Shown here one piece after another: positions 17,414 to 26,688 of a stretch of DNA of 64,000 nt; positions within the stretch are counted from its first letter, which is position 1; each line of letters opens with the position of its first letter. The notes below the pieces were generated by a model. It was not told the origin of the DNA and ran no database searches. It saw only the letters and a list, made by a program, of their open reading frames with translations. The stretch is from Flavobacterium frigidimaris. Its GTDB lineage: Bacteria; Bacteroidota; Bacteroidia; Flavobacteriales; Flavobacteriaceae. The stretch is taken from NCBI GenBank assembly GCA_900129595.1, contig FQWG01000002.1, positions 248,001-312,000 of the forward strand, given 5' to 3'. Position numbers and translations under genes: made by a program.

Positions 17414-18193
17414 CTAAAAATCCTTATTGCTTTTTAAGTTTTTTAAATTGGGAAAGAAATCAATTCCGGTCATTTTTTCTAAGGTTTCAATAGGAACTAC
17501 AAAATCATAGAGCGACTTCTTACTGTCTTCGTTTGGAATCAAAAAAGCGATTGCTTTATGCTCTTTTCCGGTTTTAGTCAGGATGATTTTATAAAAATAT
17601 TTAGGAACAGTTACTTTTTCTGTTCCTATTGTTTTATCTGAATCTTTCAGAATCCCGCCTGTTACGACATAAATATCATTGTATTTTTCTGCCCAATAGC
17701 GTGTTTTTTGCTCTAGTCTGTTCCAGATTCCGCTATTAAAATTATGGTCTTGCGGCGAAATATTTGAGGTATAAAATGTATCATTATAGGCATTTTGATC
17801 AAATTCCATATCACCGGCAGGACAAAGATGGCCTTTATCGTAGCCTGATTTTTTATAATTTCTCCAGTCTGCAGAACGTGTTGTTACCTTTGGATCTTCA
17901 ATAAAATACGGACGTTTATAGTTCGCGCCTTTTAGATATTCTTTTTTTAATTCATAAGCAACCCATTCTGCCTGCTCAAATTTTTCATGATACGAAAGCG
18001 TATAATATTGATGTTTTACAATTTGCCTGGTTGTCGAAGTTGGCAGATAAGCGTAGGTATATAATGAATCTGTACTATTCTGGCCGGAAACAAAACCAGA
18101 TTCCTGATCCTGAACCACAGCTTCATCAACTGTTTCTTTTTTGCATGACAATAATGCAAAAACCATTATACCTAAAACAATATAAAACTTCAT
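17414..18193 (-). CDS. DNA/RNA non-specific endonuclease (NUC1 family), lipoprotein
   Basis: The 259-residue protein has a lipobox (FALLSC, Cys17) and a beta-beta-alpha-metal nuclease domain. The active-site motif is DKGHLCPAGDM (DRGH type, with the catalytic His), followed by SNISPQDHNFNSGIWNRLE carrying the metal-binding Asn, and YVVTGGI. It should degrade extracellular or periplasmic nucleic acid from a membrane anchor. It is downstream of prc on the same strand, with a terminator between them, so it is probably expressed separately. Confidence 0.93.
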   Translation of the reverse strand: MKFYIVLGIMVFALLSCKKETVDEAVVQDQESGFVSGQNSTDSLYTYAYLPTSTTRQIVKHQYYTLSYHEKFEQAEWVAYELKKEYLKGANYKRPYFIEDPKVTTRSADWRNYKKSGYDKGHLCPAGDMEFDQNAYNDTFYTSNISPQDHNFNSGIWNRLEQKTRYWAEKYNDIYVVTGGILKDSDKTIGTEKVTVPKYFYKIILTKTGKEHKAIAFLIPNEDSKKSLYDFVVPIETLEKMTGIDFFPNLKNLKSNKDF

Positions 18194-18228
18194 TTATCCG
18201 TATTTAATTTTGAGTTAAACTTACAAAA

Positions 18229-18265
18229 AAAACGCTCCAAAAAGCAGTACTTTTTGAAGCGTTTT
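18229..18265 (-). terminator. Intrinsic terminator after prc
   Basis: A 16-bp stem (18229-18244 with 18250-18265, one mismatch) around CAGTA is followed on the minus strand by a T run. It separates prc from the nuclease gene. Confidence 0.85.
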
Positions 18266-18289
18266 CTAACAAATTAATTCTTTAAAGAA

Positions 18290-20476
18290 TTAGGATTTTA
18301 CTAATTTATCCTTTTTCATTTTAGGAGAAACTGATCCTTTTACTACACCGCCTTTAGATTGCAAATCATCTAAAACATTCAATGCTTCTTCCACATAAAC
18401 ATCTTTAGACAGTGCCTGATGCCAGGCATCTCTTTTTTCTTTTAGGCTCGCGTCACCTTTCATTTCAAGTTCTTCGTATGGTAAAGATTTAAAAACCAAA
18501 TCATTTTTATAATCTGAAATTGGTTTGTATTTTTTACCCTCGTTTTCTACTTGTTCCTGTGTTGCTTTAAAACTATTAATATTTAAGCTGTAGGTGTTTT
18601 CTTTGTTTTTAACATCGATCCATTTTGCATTGTCTTCAATTAATTTAAATTGAGCATTTTGAGCGATTCTATTTTTACTGTTACTGATTGCTTTAGCAAA
18701 ATTCTCGTTTGATTTCCAGGTGCTGTAATCTGCCGGATCAATTTTATCCCACGGCATAGCATTATCATTGTCACGCTCTCCCATTTTCAGGTAAGCATAA
18801 CGATCTGGCATCACAACATCACTATGAACACCTTCTAGCTGAGTAGAACCTCCGTTGATTCTGTAAAACTTCTGTCCTGTAATTTTCAAAGCACCAAGAT
18901 CACCGTAGTTTGCGTTACGAACAAATTGATTCAAATCAAGAACGTTTTGCACTGTTCCTTTTCCGTAGGTTTGTTTACTGCCAATGATAACCCCACGTTT
19001 GTAATCCTGAATTGCAGCAGCCAAAATCTCTGATGCCGAAGCTGAGAAACTGTTTACCATAATTACTAATGGTCCGTCCCACTCGATTTTTTTATCTTTA
19101 TCGTATAAAACTTCTTTCTTTTTACCTGCAGATTTCACCTGAACAATTGGTCCGTCTTCAATAAACAAACCGGCAATATCAACGACTGTAGACAAAGATC
19201 CACCACCATCATCACGAACATCAAGTACAATACCGCTAATATCTTCTTTTTTCAGTCTTTCAACTTCAAGAGCGATATCTTTTCCGGCATCACGACCGTC
19301 TTTATTTTCAAAATCGATATAAAATTTAGGCAAATAAATCACCCCGTATTTCAATCCGTTTCTTTCTACAATACTAGATTTAGCATAAGTCTCTTCAATT
19401 TCAACTACATCTCTGATAATCGAAATTACTTTGATCGTTCCGTCTACTTTTTTAACTGTAAGTTTTACTTCAGTTCCTTTGTGACCTTTAATTTTTTTCA
19501 CAACATCGTCTAAACGCATCCCTACAACATCTACAGGTTCATCGTTTCCCTGCCCTACTTTCAAAATCAAATCTCCTGATTCCAACTGTTTTCCTTTCCA
19601 TGCTGGTCCGCCGGAAATTAACTCATCGATTTGCGTAAAATCATTTTTCTTAGTCAATCTCGCTCCGATACCTTCTAGTTTTCCACTGATATTTACATCA
19701 AAACGGTCTTTTTCTTCCGGTGCAAAATAACTTGTATGAGGATCAAAACGACTCATAATTGAGTTTACATATACAGAAAACCAATCTTCTTTATTCAGAT
19801 CTTTAATCAGGCTAAAGTTATCATCTAAAGATTTCAGGGAACTATCGCGTGTTTCTTTTTCTAAAGTTTCAAAAGATTTCACTTTATAATTAGGATCCGT
19901 TTTCTTTTTATCTTCTTCTATTTTTTGCTTGGTTACAAGCGAAGAAAGTGTCGATAATTTGATTTGTTTTCTCCATCTTTCGTTGATTTCTGTTGCATTT
20001 TTTGCATAAGGCAATTTATCATAATCCGCATTGAAAGTTTCGTCAACATCATAGTTGAAAGGCTGTGCTAAAATAGTCTTATAGCGTTTTTTGCTTTCTT
20101 CCATACGTTTCATCAATCTTGTGTAAGTAAGATTGAAAAAAGTTAAATCCTTATTCAAAAACTGATCGTCTAACTGCAGCTCATATTGTTTGAATTCATC
20201 AATATCAGACTGCAAAAAGAATCTTTTTGAAGGATCTAATGCGTTCACATAATCTTTAAAAATTCCTTTAGAAAATTCGTCATTTATTTCTGCCGGGCTG
20301 TAATGCCCTTTTTCAATAACAAATGCCAGTAATTCTAAAAGTGTTTTATCTCTGTTCGGGTCCGGATCAACTGACTTATCTGCATTAATTTTAAAAGCAA
20401 ATAAGGTTAAAGACAAGCATAATACGGCTATAAGTATTTTATAATTTCTTTTCATAAACTTAATAATAGCATTCAT
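18290..20476 (-). CDS. prc: Carboxy-terminal processing peptidase (Prc/Tsp)
   Basis: From the ATG at 20476 the protein has 728 residues, the length of Tsp/Prc proteases of family S41A. It has an N-terminal signal anchor (ILIAVLCLSLTLFAF), a helical N-terminal domain (with SKRFFLQSDIDEFKQYE), a PDZ domain (EGIGARLTKKNDFTQIDELISGGPAWKG), and a catalytic domain with LDVRDDGGGSL, the nucleophile Ser in VNSFSASASE and the Lys in GSKQTYGKGTVQ. It trims or degrades envelope proteins from the C terminus. A second ATG at 20455 (MKRNYKILI) is an equally possible start. Confidence 0.96.
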   Translation of the reverse strand: MNAIIKFMKRNYKILIAVLCLSLTLFAFKINADKSVDPDPNRDKTLLELLAFVIEKGHYSPAEINDEFSKGIFKDYVNALDPSKRFFLQSDIDEFKQYELQLDDQFLNKDLTFFNLTYTRLMKRMEESKKRYKTILAQPFNYDVDETFNADYDKLPYAKNATEINERWRKQIKLSTLSSLVTKQKIEEDKKKTDPNYKVKSFETLEKETRDSSLKSLDDNFSLIKDLNKEDWFSVYVNSIMSRFDPHTSYFAPEEKDRFDVNISGKLEGIGARLTKKNDFTQIDELISGGPAWKGKQLESGDLILKVGQGNDEPVDVVGMRLDDVVKKIKGHKGTEVKLTVKKVDGTIKVISIIRDVVEIEETYAKSSIVERNGLKYGVIYLPKFYIDFENKDGRDAGKDIALEVERLKKEDISGIVLDVRDDGGGSLSTVVDIAGLFIEDGPIVQVKSAGKKKEVLYDKDKKIEWDGPLVIMVNSFSASASEILAAAIQDYKRGVIIGSKQTYGKGTVQNVLDLNQFVRNANYGDLGALKITGQKFYRINGGSTQLEGVHSDVVMPDRYAYLKMGERDNDNAMPWDKIDPADYSTWKSNENFAKAISNSKNRIAQNAQFKLIEDNAKWIDVKNKENTYSLNINSFKATQEQVENEGKKYKPISDYKNDLVFKSLPYEELEMKGDASLKEKRDAWHQALSKDVYVEEALNVLDDLQSKGGVVKGSVSPKMKKDKLVKS

Positions 20477-20688
20477 CAAATTTTTTAATCTAAGTTAACG
20501 GTAAAAATTGTGCCAACTTGCCAAGTTCGCTATAATTTTTTGTTAAAGATATAAAAATGTTTGATGCTCAAAAGTCTTCTTGAATTTAGTTTACAATTTT
20601 TACTTATTTGTTAGTATTCTACTAAAATCTGTTGTTACATTTGTTTTTATAAGTCTTAATTTTGACAAATCAGAATAAATATCACAGC

Positions 20689-21468
20689 ATGAAAAATGAA
20701 AAACCCCTAATATTAGTAACCAATGATGACGGTATTTTAGCCCCCGGAATAAGAGCCTTAATCAGTGTCATGGAAACTATTGGAGAAGTAGTCGTAGTAG
20801 CCCCGGACAAACCTCAAAGCGCAATGGGACATGCCATTACCATAAACAATACTTTATTCCTTGACAAAATTTCGAAAGAAGAAGATCTCATCACTGAATA
20901 CAGCTGCTCAGGAACTCCTGTTGATTGTGTGAAACTGGCAGTAAATGAAATTTTAAAAAGAAAACCTGACTTATGTGTTTCAGGAATTAATCATGGTACA
21001 AATTCATCTATAAATGTCATTTATTCCGGAACAATGAGTGCTGCTGTCGAGGCAGGAATAGAAGGAATTCAGGCCATTGGATTTTCTCTTTTGGACTTTG
21101 ACTGGAATGCGGATTTTGAACCAATAAAATCTTTCGTAAAAAAAATCACTTTAGAAACGTTGAAAAATAAACTTCCACCGGGTGTTGTTCTGAACGTTAA
21201 CTTTCCAAAATTAAAAGAAGAAGAGATTAAGGGAATCAAAATTTGTCGTCAGGCGAAAGCATATTATGCGCAGAAATTTGACAAACGCCAGACCCCGCAC
21301 GGCAAAGATTATTACTGGCTGACAGGTAAATTTACCAACGAAGATCAAGGCGAAGATACCGACGAATGGGCTTTAGAAAACGGCTATATTTCTGTAGTTC
21401 CGGTGCAATTTGACTTGACAGCCCATCATTCGATGCAACAACTTAATACCTGGAACCTGAATGAATAA
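20689..21468 (+). CDS. surE: 5'/3'-nucleotidase SurE
   Basis: From the ATG at 20689 the protein has 259 residues, normal for SurE. Key features are the metal site LVTNDDGILAPGIRAL at the N terminus, VAPDKPQSAMGHAIT, the SGTPVDCVKLA segment, and the SGINHGTNSSINVIYSGTMSAA signature with the metal-binding Asn. SurE dephosphorylates nucleoside monophosphates. A TAATTTTG -7-like box lies at 20657-20664. Its 3' end overlaps the following small membrane gene by 8 bp; surE, the small gene and lpxB look like one operon. Confidence 0.97.
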   Translation: MKNEKPLILVTNDDGILAPGIRALISVMETIGEVVVVAPDKPQSAMGHAITINNTLFLDKISKEEDLITEYSCSGTPVDCVKLAVNEILKRKPDLCVSGINHGTNSSINVIYSGTMSAAVEAGIEGIQAIGFSLLDFDWNADFEPIKSFVKKITLETLKNKLPPGVVLNVNFPKLKEEEIKGIKICRQAKAYYAQKFDKRQTPHGKDYYWLTGKFTNEDQGEDTDEWALENGYISVVPVQFDLTAHHSMQQLNTWNLNE

Positions 21469-21733
21469 GAAGGAGATACTTATTGGTTTTATCATCGGGA
21501 TTTTTACAGCATTGCTTGGCAGTTATTTATTCGTTGCTTTTTTTACCAAATTTGATATTTCTTCAGGAATTCACACCATAAAACAACAAGGATATTTGGG
21601 AAAAGTAATCACTATAGGAACGGTATTGGACCTTGCTGTATTTGGAATTTTACTCAAAAGAAACGAGGAACTTATGGCCAGAGGTGTCGTTCTTGCAGTG
21701 ATCGTTCTGGCAATTTCTACTTTATTTATTTAA
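21461..21733 (+). CDS. Small membrane protein between surE and lpxB
   Basis: This 90-residue protein has three hydrophobic segments (about 6-27, 47-62 and 72-89) and is translationally coupled to surE by an 8-bp overlap. Visible text: EILIGFIIGIFTALLGSYLF, HTIKQQGYLGKVITIGTVLD, KRNEELMARGVVLAVIVL. I do not recognise a named family. I recall a similar small gene at this place in other flavobacteria, which would suggest a role tied to envelope biogenesis, but no function can be assigned. Confidence 0.75.
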   Translation: MNKKEILIGFIIGIFTALLGSYLFVAFFTKFDISSGIHTIKQQGYLGKVITIGTVLDLAVFGILLKRNEELMARGVVLAVIVLAISTLFI

Positions 21734-21801
21734 ATCTTATCTTTGCTTTGCAAAAAAAATGTTGTGTTTGATTATTGAGGCACACTTTCAAGAAAATTTA
21801 T

Positions 21802-22920
21802 ATGAAATATTACATAATAGCTGGTGAAGCTTCGGGAGATCTGCATGGTTCAAATTTAATGAAAGCTTTGTATGAGGAGGATCCTCAGGCAGACATTAGA
21901 TTTTGGGGAGGTGATTTAATGCAAAAAGCCGGGGGAACTTTAGTAAAACACTATCGTGAATTGGCCTTTATGGGTTTTATTGAGGTTATCTTTAATCTGA
22001 AAACCATTTTGAACAATATTAAGATTTGCAAAAAAGACATCTTAGAATTCCAACCTGATGTTTTGATTTTTATTGATTATCCGGGTTTTAATATGCGTAT
22101 TGCAAAATGGGCAAAGGCTTTACATTATAAAACACATTATTATATTTCTCCTCAAATCTGGGCGTGGAAGGAAAACCGAATTAAAGCAATTAAACATGAT
22201 GTCGATAAGATGTTTGTGATTTTGCCTTTTGAAAAAAGCTTTTACGAAGACAAACATCATTTTCCTGTAGATTTTGTTGGGCATCCGTTAATTGACGCCA
22301 TTCAGAATCAGCCGCCTTTTGATGAAACTACTTTTAGAAAAGAAAACCAATTAGGCGAAAAACCCATTATTGCTGTTTTACCGGGAAGCCGAAAACAGGA
22401 AATTACAAAGATGCTGAGTGTGATGCTAAGTGTTGTGGATGATTTTCAGGATTATGAATTTGTAATTGCAGGAGCCCCTAGTCAGGACTTTGAGTTTTAC
22501 CAGCAATTTATCAGCAATAAAAATATCGCATTTGTTTCGAATAAAACGTACGATTTATTGCGTTCTTCGACTGCGGCTTTGGTAACTTCAGGAACGGCAA
22601 CTTTAGAAACTGCTCTTTTTAAAGTTCCGGAAGTAGTTTGTTATAAAGGAAGCTCAATCTCTTATCAGATCGCAAAACGTATTATTACACTGAAATACAT
22701 TTCTCTGGTTAACCTGATCATGGATCAGGAAGTTGTGACTGAATTGATTCAGAGTGACTGCAATACAAAACGCATTAAAGAGGAATTACAAAAATTATTA
22801 GAGCCGGACTATCGCGAAAAACTGCTTAAGAATTATGATATTCTGGAACAAAAATTAGGCGGTGTTGGTGCAAGTAAAAAAACAGCTAAACTTATTGTAG
22901 CTGATTTAAAACAAGTTTAA
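21802..22920 (+). CDS. lpxB: Lipid-A-disaccharide synthase
   Basis: From the ATG at 21802 (MKYYIIAGEASGDLHGSNL) the protein has 372 residues, typical for LpxB, the GT19 glycosyltransferase that joins UDP-diacylglucosamine and lipid X. Landmarks: AGEASGDLHG, FIDYPGFNMRIAK, YYISPQIWAWKENRIK, FVGHPLIDAI, IAVLPGSRKQEI and TSGTATLETAL. It acts at the inner face of the inner membrane in lipid A synthesis. The frame is open for nine codons upstream from a TTG, but the ATG fits the family start. Confidence 0.97.
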   Translation: MKYYIIAGEASGDLHGSNLMKALYEEDPQADIRFWGGDLMQKAGGTLVKHYRELAFMGFIEVIFNLKTILNNIKICKKDILEFQPDVLIFIDYPGFNMRIAKWAKALHYKTHYYISPQIWAWKENRIKAIKHDVDKMFVILPFEKSFYEDKHHFPVDFVGHPLIDAIQNQPPFDETTFRKENQLGEKPIIAVLPGSRKQEITKMLSVMLSVVDDFQDYEFVIAGAPSQDFEFYQQFISNKNIAFVSNKTYDLLRSSTAALVTSGTATLETALFKVPEVVCYKGSSISYQIAKRIITLKYISLVNLIMDQEVVTELIQSDCNTKRIKEELQKLLEPDYREKLLKNYDILEQKLGGVGASKKTAKLIVADLKQV

Positions 22921-22932
22921 AGATTTTCTGGT

Positions 22933-23418
22933 TTGAAAAAAATATACATTTTACTGCTTTTATCCATTCTTTTTGCTTCTTGTAAATCGACTTCAACTGC
23001 TGTAAGCAAAAGAGAGACGAAGAAGGAGAACAAATATGTGGTTAACAATCTGATCAGTAAAGCCACCGATAATATTGGTGTTCGCTACAAAGCCGGCGGC
23101 ACAACAAGAAATGGCTACGATTGCTCCGGTCTGGTTTATACTACATTTGAGTCAGAGAACATCAAATTGCCGCGACCGTCTTATGAACAAGCAAAGGTTG
23201 GAAAAATAATCAAATTCAACGATGCTCAAAAAGGCGATTTAATATTCTTTAAAACCAACAGAAGCAGACAAATAAATCATGTTGGACTGATTGTAGAAGT
23301 CAATTCAGGCGAAATAAAATTTGTGCATTCCTCTACTTCAAAAGGAGTCATCATTTCTTCTACAAAAGAAGCTTATTATCAAAACTCATACGTGCAGATC
23401 AACCGCGTCATTGAATAG
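22933..23418 (+). CDS. NlpC/P60 peptidoglycan endopeptidase, lipoprotein
   Basis: The 161-residue protein starts with TTG, since no ATG precedes the signal; it has a lipobox (ILFASC, Cys17). The C40 peptidase domain shows the catalytic Cys in NGYDCSGLVYTTF, the His in INHVGLIVEV and the third polar residue in FVHSSTSKGVI, so it should cleave cell-wall peptides. It begins 12 bp after lpxB, in an apparent surE-lpxB-nlpC operon. Confidence 0.92.
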   Translation: MKKIYILLLLSILFASCKSTSTAVSKRETKKENKYVVNNLISKATDNIGVRYKAGGTTRNGYDCSGLVYTTFESENIKLPRPSYEQAKVGKIIKFNDAQKGDLIFFKTNRSRQINHVGLIVEVNSGEIKFVHSSTSKGVIISSTKEAYYQNSYVQINRVIE

Positions 23419-23475
23419 CTTGTCTTAAATAAAAATATAATTTTTTTCTTACAAGATATTTAATACTTTTAGGGA

Positions 23476-25497
23476 ATGAAAGTATTCGATTTCCCTCTAA
23501 CCAAAATTACAATTTGGTTTCTTATTGGTATTTTATTTTGTTACTACTGTGAGCCCTCTATTTATGTTGCCCTGCCAACATTTAGTATTGGCTTGATTGT
23601 TTTTGCTCTTTCTTATTTTACCAGTACAAGAAATAAAAATCTGATCCTGTTCTTTGGGGTCAGCACTTATTATATTTCTTTTTTCGTTGGTGTTCTCACC
23701 TTACTACTGCACACAAATTCGCTTCAGAAATCCAATTACATATATTGCAAAAAAGCATTTGAAACACCACAATTTATAACATTTACTTTACGCGAAAAGC
23801 TAAAAAGCAACTCTTACAGCGACCGTTTTACTGCCTTAATAAATACGATTAACCACCAGGCTTATTCCGGCAAAATAATTGTTAATATCCAAAAAGACAG
23901 TCTTAAAAATCCTATTATAGGAAACGTCATAAAAGTAAAAACTACTTTACAGCAAAATGCCTCAAACAAAAATCCAAACCAATTTGATTACGGTAAATAT
24001 CTGGCTGACAAGCAAATTTATGCGCAGGTTTACGTGAACAAAACAGAAATTACCATCAATAAAAAACTAAAAAAAGATATTTGGTATTACTCTGGCCAGC
24101 TTCATTCCCGAATTGTCCGCAATCTAGAAAAAGCCAAATTCAATAAGGAAGAAATGAATGTGGCACTGGCTCTCATTCTGGGACAACAACAAGATATTTC
24201 GCAAGATATTATTCAGGATTATCAATATTCAGGTGCCACTCACATACTATCCGTTTCAGGGTTACACGTGGGATTTATTATGATTTTTATTAATTTTATT
24301 TTAAAACCAATTCCAAATACGCGAAAAGGCTCTTTAATAAAACTACTTTCTATTTTACTGGCTTTATCCACTTTTGCCATAATTTCAGGATTGTCTCCCT
24401 CTGTTTTACGTTCTGTGGTAATGTTTTCATTTCTGGCTATTGGAAACCATTTGCGCAGAAGCGGAAGTATTTACCATACGCTATTAGTTTCTGTACTGCT
24501 AATATTACTCTTTGAACCTTATTTTTTATTTGATGTTGGTTTTCAGCTCAGCTATCTTGCTTTGTTTTTTATTGTCTGGCTGCAGCCTGTATTAAAAAAA
24601 ACATGGACTCCCAAAAACAAAATTAAAATATCAGTCTGGAACGCACTCACTGTTTCTTTTGCAGCACAAATAGGTACTTTGCCATTATGCCTGTATTATT
24701 TTCATCAATTTCCCGGTTTATTTTTTGTTACCAATATTATAATTATTCCGCTCTTATCGTTTATAATGATTGCCGGAATTATCGTAATGCTTATTGCAAT
24801 TTATAGTTCTCCGCCACTATTATTAATCGAAATCTTCGAAAAAAGTATTTACCTATTAAACAAGACAATCCATATTGTAGCTTCGTTCGAATGGTTTGTT
24901 ATACGGGATATCAGTTTTAATTCGTACTATCTGCTTACTTTTTATTTGGTAATTATTTCAGCGGTAATCTGGACTAAAAAACCAACTTACAACAAACTGG
25001 TATTCTTATTGGTCACAATAATTTCATTACAAATTTCTCTGATCTGCACAAAAAAAGAAATCGAAAATGGAAATGAACTCATTGTCTACAATACGAAGAA
25101 AAACACCTTGATTTCAGAAAGAAAAGGAAAATATATTACTGTTTTTACACCAGATACACTTTCTAAAAACAATGCGCTGAATTCTTATTTAGTTGGAAAT
25201 TTCAGTAAAATAAAGTCAACTGAAAAAATTAAGAATACTTTATTTTATAACGGAAAAAAAATATTTATAATCGATAGCTCGGGAACTTACGAAAACAAAA
25301 TTCAACCTGATATTTTGATCTTAACCCAATCTCCTAAACTAAACTTAGAACGTATTTTAGAGGATCTGCATCCGAAAATCATCATTGCTGATGCTTCAAA
25401 TTCATACGCCATTCAGAAAATATGGAAAACGACCTGTCTCAAAAAAAACATCCCTTTTCACGCAACGAATGAAAAGGGTTTTTATAAACTAAACTAA
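23476..25497 (+). CDS. comEC: ComEC/Rec2-family DNA-uptake channel protein without metal-binding lactamase domain
   Basis: The 673-residue protein has N-terminal membrane segments and a DUF4131-like extracytoplasmic domain (about 100-210), then the competence core: NVALALILGQQQDIS, YSGATHILSVSGLHVGFI, SGLSPSVLRSVVMFSFL and VGFQLSYLAL, with about 8-10 helices. ComEC normally ends in a metallo-beta-lactamase-like domain. Here the last 170 residues keep its apparent outline (ELIVYNTKKNTLI, IDSSGTY, PDILILTQSP, IIIADASN) but have no HxHxDH zinc motif. The core points to a role in DNA uptake, but any nuclease step would need another protein. Its last codons overlap a hairpin. Confidence 0.88.
   Translation: MKVFDFPLTKITIWFLIGILFCYYCEPSIYVALPTFSIGLIVFALSYFTSTRNKNLILFFGVSTYYISFFVGVLTLLLHTNSLQKSNYIYCKKAFETPQFITFTLREKLKSNSYSDRFTALINTINHQAYSGKIIVNIQKDSLKNPIIGNVIKVKTTLQQNASNKNPNQFDYGKYLADKQIYAQVYVNKTEITINKKLKKDIWYYSGQLHSRIVRNLEKAKFNKEEMNVALALILGQQQDISQDIIQDYQYSGATHILSVSGLHVGFIMIFINFILKPIPNTRKGSLIKLLSILLALSTFAIISGLSPSVLRSVVMFSFLAIGNHLRRSGSIYHTLLVSVLLILLFEPYFLFDVGFQLSYLALFFIVWLQPVLKKTWTPKNKIKISVWNALTVSFAAQIGTLPLCLYYFHQFPGLFFVTNIIIIPLLSFIMIAGIIVMLIAIYSSPPLLLIEIFEKSIYLLNKTIHIVASFEWFVIRDISFNSYYLLTFYLVIISAVIWTKKPTYNKLVFLLVTIISLQISLICTKKEIENGNELIVYNTKKNTLISERKGKYITVFTPDTLSKNNALNSYLVGNFSKIKSTEKIKNTLFYNGKKIFIIDSSGTYENKIQPDILILTQSPKLNLERILEDLHPKIIIADASNSYAIQKIWKTTCLKKNIPFHATNEKGFYKLN
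25452..25478. terminator. Bidirectional terminator hairpin inside the end of comEC
   Basis: CCCTTTTCA (25452-25460) and TGAAAAGGG (25470-25478) form a 9-bp perfect stem with a 9-base loop. On the plus strand it is followed by GTTTTTAT; on the minus strand by a run of eight T. It lies within the last codons of comEC and is best placed to end the convergent minus-strand gene at 25516. An image of it is duplicated at 26172-26197. Confidence 0.7.
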
Positions 25498-25515
25498 GAA
25501 TTAAAAGCTGTTATT

Positions 25516-25965
25516 TTACTCGCCATCCAATATTATTTTAGCATCTGAGATCCATTGTTTCGCACCTCCAACTTTATAATTGAGCAGGCCCAGTTTATCA
25601 ATTCTTGGTATATTTTTTCGAATAAAAGCCTTAGCAAGACAAACTTGCGACAAATCTTCGATACCCAAAGCTTCTTTGAGTTTAACATTTTGCTCTTTCT
25701 CATCATCAGATATGGAGGAATCTGACAAATCAAGTTTTAAGAGAACAACATTCTTGCCTGACCAGTCTATAAAATCTGATGTTGCAAAAACTTCGTTCTG
25801 TATACTTTTGGAAATACCATTTGCAGTAAAAAAAATCAACAAGGGCTTTCTTTGTTCGTCACTCATTCTAATCGCATCATTCATATTTGTTTTCCAAACC
25901 ACATTTTGTGAATGAAGTAAAAATGAAGCTAAAAAAAACAGCGGGGCAAGTAGTTTTCTTATCAT
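25516..25965 (-). CDS. Secreted thioredoxin-fold protein, active-site cysteines lost (copy 1)
   Basis: This 149-residue protein has a signal peptide (LLAPLFFLASFLLHSQ) and a thioredoxin-like body clearly homologous to the copies at 26233 and 26913. Where the intact copy has TGSDWCGWCIRLQNEV, this one reads TANGISKSIQNEV (47-59): both cysteines and three residues are gone. The cis-Pro position is also altered (IEDLSQVCL against IQGFPTVYF in the intact copy), so it cannot act as a dithiol oxidoreductase. The fold around it (RKPLLIFF, NVVLLKLDL) is kept, which suggests selection for a binding or structural role rather than decay. It converges on comEC. Confidence 0.85.
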   Translation of the reverse strand: MIRKLLAPLFFLASFLLHSQNVVWKTNMNDAIRMSDEQRKPLLIFFTANGISKSIQNEVFATSDFIDWSGKNVVLLKLDLSDSSISDDEKEQNVKLKEALGIEDLSQVCLAKAFIRKNIPRIDKLGLLNYKVGGAKQWISDAKIILDGE

Positions 25966-26162
25966 ATTGAAGCCTGGATGAATTGTATTTATTCGACTAA
26001 TTTAACACAAATGATATTAAAAAATAATTATTTAAAACCAAAAACAACAAATAAAACACACAAATACAGATTACACAATTAAAAGCTCATTATTTAATAA
26101 AACGAGAAAAAACAACTATTAAAAATCACAAAGTACTGATTGACAAGAACAAAGTAAGTACA

Positions 26163-26216
26163 AAAAAATATCCCTTTTCGCCCGTAAGCAAAAAGGGAAT
26201 CTACAAATTAAACTAA
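26163..26216 (+). pseudogene. Duplicated 3' end of comEC with its terminator hairpin
   Basis: In one frame this reads KKYPFSPVSKKGIYKLN and stop, against KKNIPFHATNEKGFYKLN and stop at the true comEC end (25444-25497). The DNA shares ATCCCTTTTC, AAAAGGG and a 14-of-15 match around the stop. The hairpin is kept as CCCTTTT (26172-26178) with AAAAGGG (26191-26197), and the minus strand continues into a run of seven T, so it can still end the gene at 26233. This indicates that the thioredoxin-fold gene was duplicated together with the neighbouring comEC tail. The rest of the 267-bp gap (25966-26232) is AT-rich with no gene. Confidence 0.7.
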
Positions 26217-26232
26217 GAAACTTAATTTAAAT

Positions 26233-26688
26233 TTACTGTTCACTTGGGTGTAAAATCGCATTTGATTCTGCTATCCAGGCTTTAGCACCACCCGGCTTGT
26301 AAGCAATTTTTCCTAAGGCACTAAATGTGGTTTTATTTTTTCTGACTGAAGCACTTGCAAAACAAACTTCCGGCAGGTCCTGAACACCAAATGCATTTTT
26401 TAATTTGACATTCTGGTCTTTATCACTTTGATCTGCATTAGGGTCTGACAGATCCAGCTTAACAAGCACTACATTGTCACGGGACCAAACGGCAAAATCG
26501 GGGGTTTTAAAAATTTCGTTTTGAAGGTTTTCCGGTACACCTGAGGCAGTGAATAAAATTAACATTGGTCTTCTTAATTCATTACTTATTGCAATGGCAT
26601 CAGTCATGTTTGTTCTCCAGACTAAGTTTTGCGAATGCAGCAAAAATGAACCTAAAAAAAATAGTAGGATAAGTAATTTTTTAGTCAT
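26233..26688 (-). CDS. Secreted thioredoxin-fold protein, active-site cysteines lost (copy 2)
   Basis: The 151 residues have a signal peptide (LLILLFFLGSFLLHSQ) and are closely similar to copy 1 along the whole length (FFLxSFLLHSQNxVWxTNMxDAI in both). The redox motif is replaced by TASGVPENLQNEI (47-59), with neither cysteine present. Unlike copy 1 it keeps the proline of the cis-Pro loop (VQDLPEVCF). Both degenerate copies carry a new Cys two residues after this loop. It lies between the CGWC protein and copy 1, with a terminator upstream, so it probably has its own promoter. Confidence 0.86.
   Translation of the reverse strand: MTKKLLILLFFLGSFLLHSQNLVWRTNMTDAIAISNELRRPMLILFTASGVPENLQNEIFKTPDFAVWSRDNVVLVKLDLSDPNADQSDKDQNVKLKNAFGVQDLPEVCFASASVRKNKTTFSALGKIAYKPGGAKAWIAESNAILHPSEQ

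Noticed and set aside
25516..26688. The two CxxC-less thioredoxin-fold genes as pseudogenes
   Set aside because: Both frames are intact with good signal peptides and matched loop deletions, so they are more likely functional variants than decaying genes.
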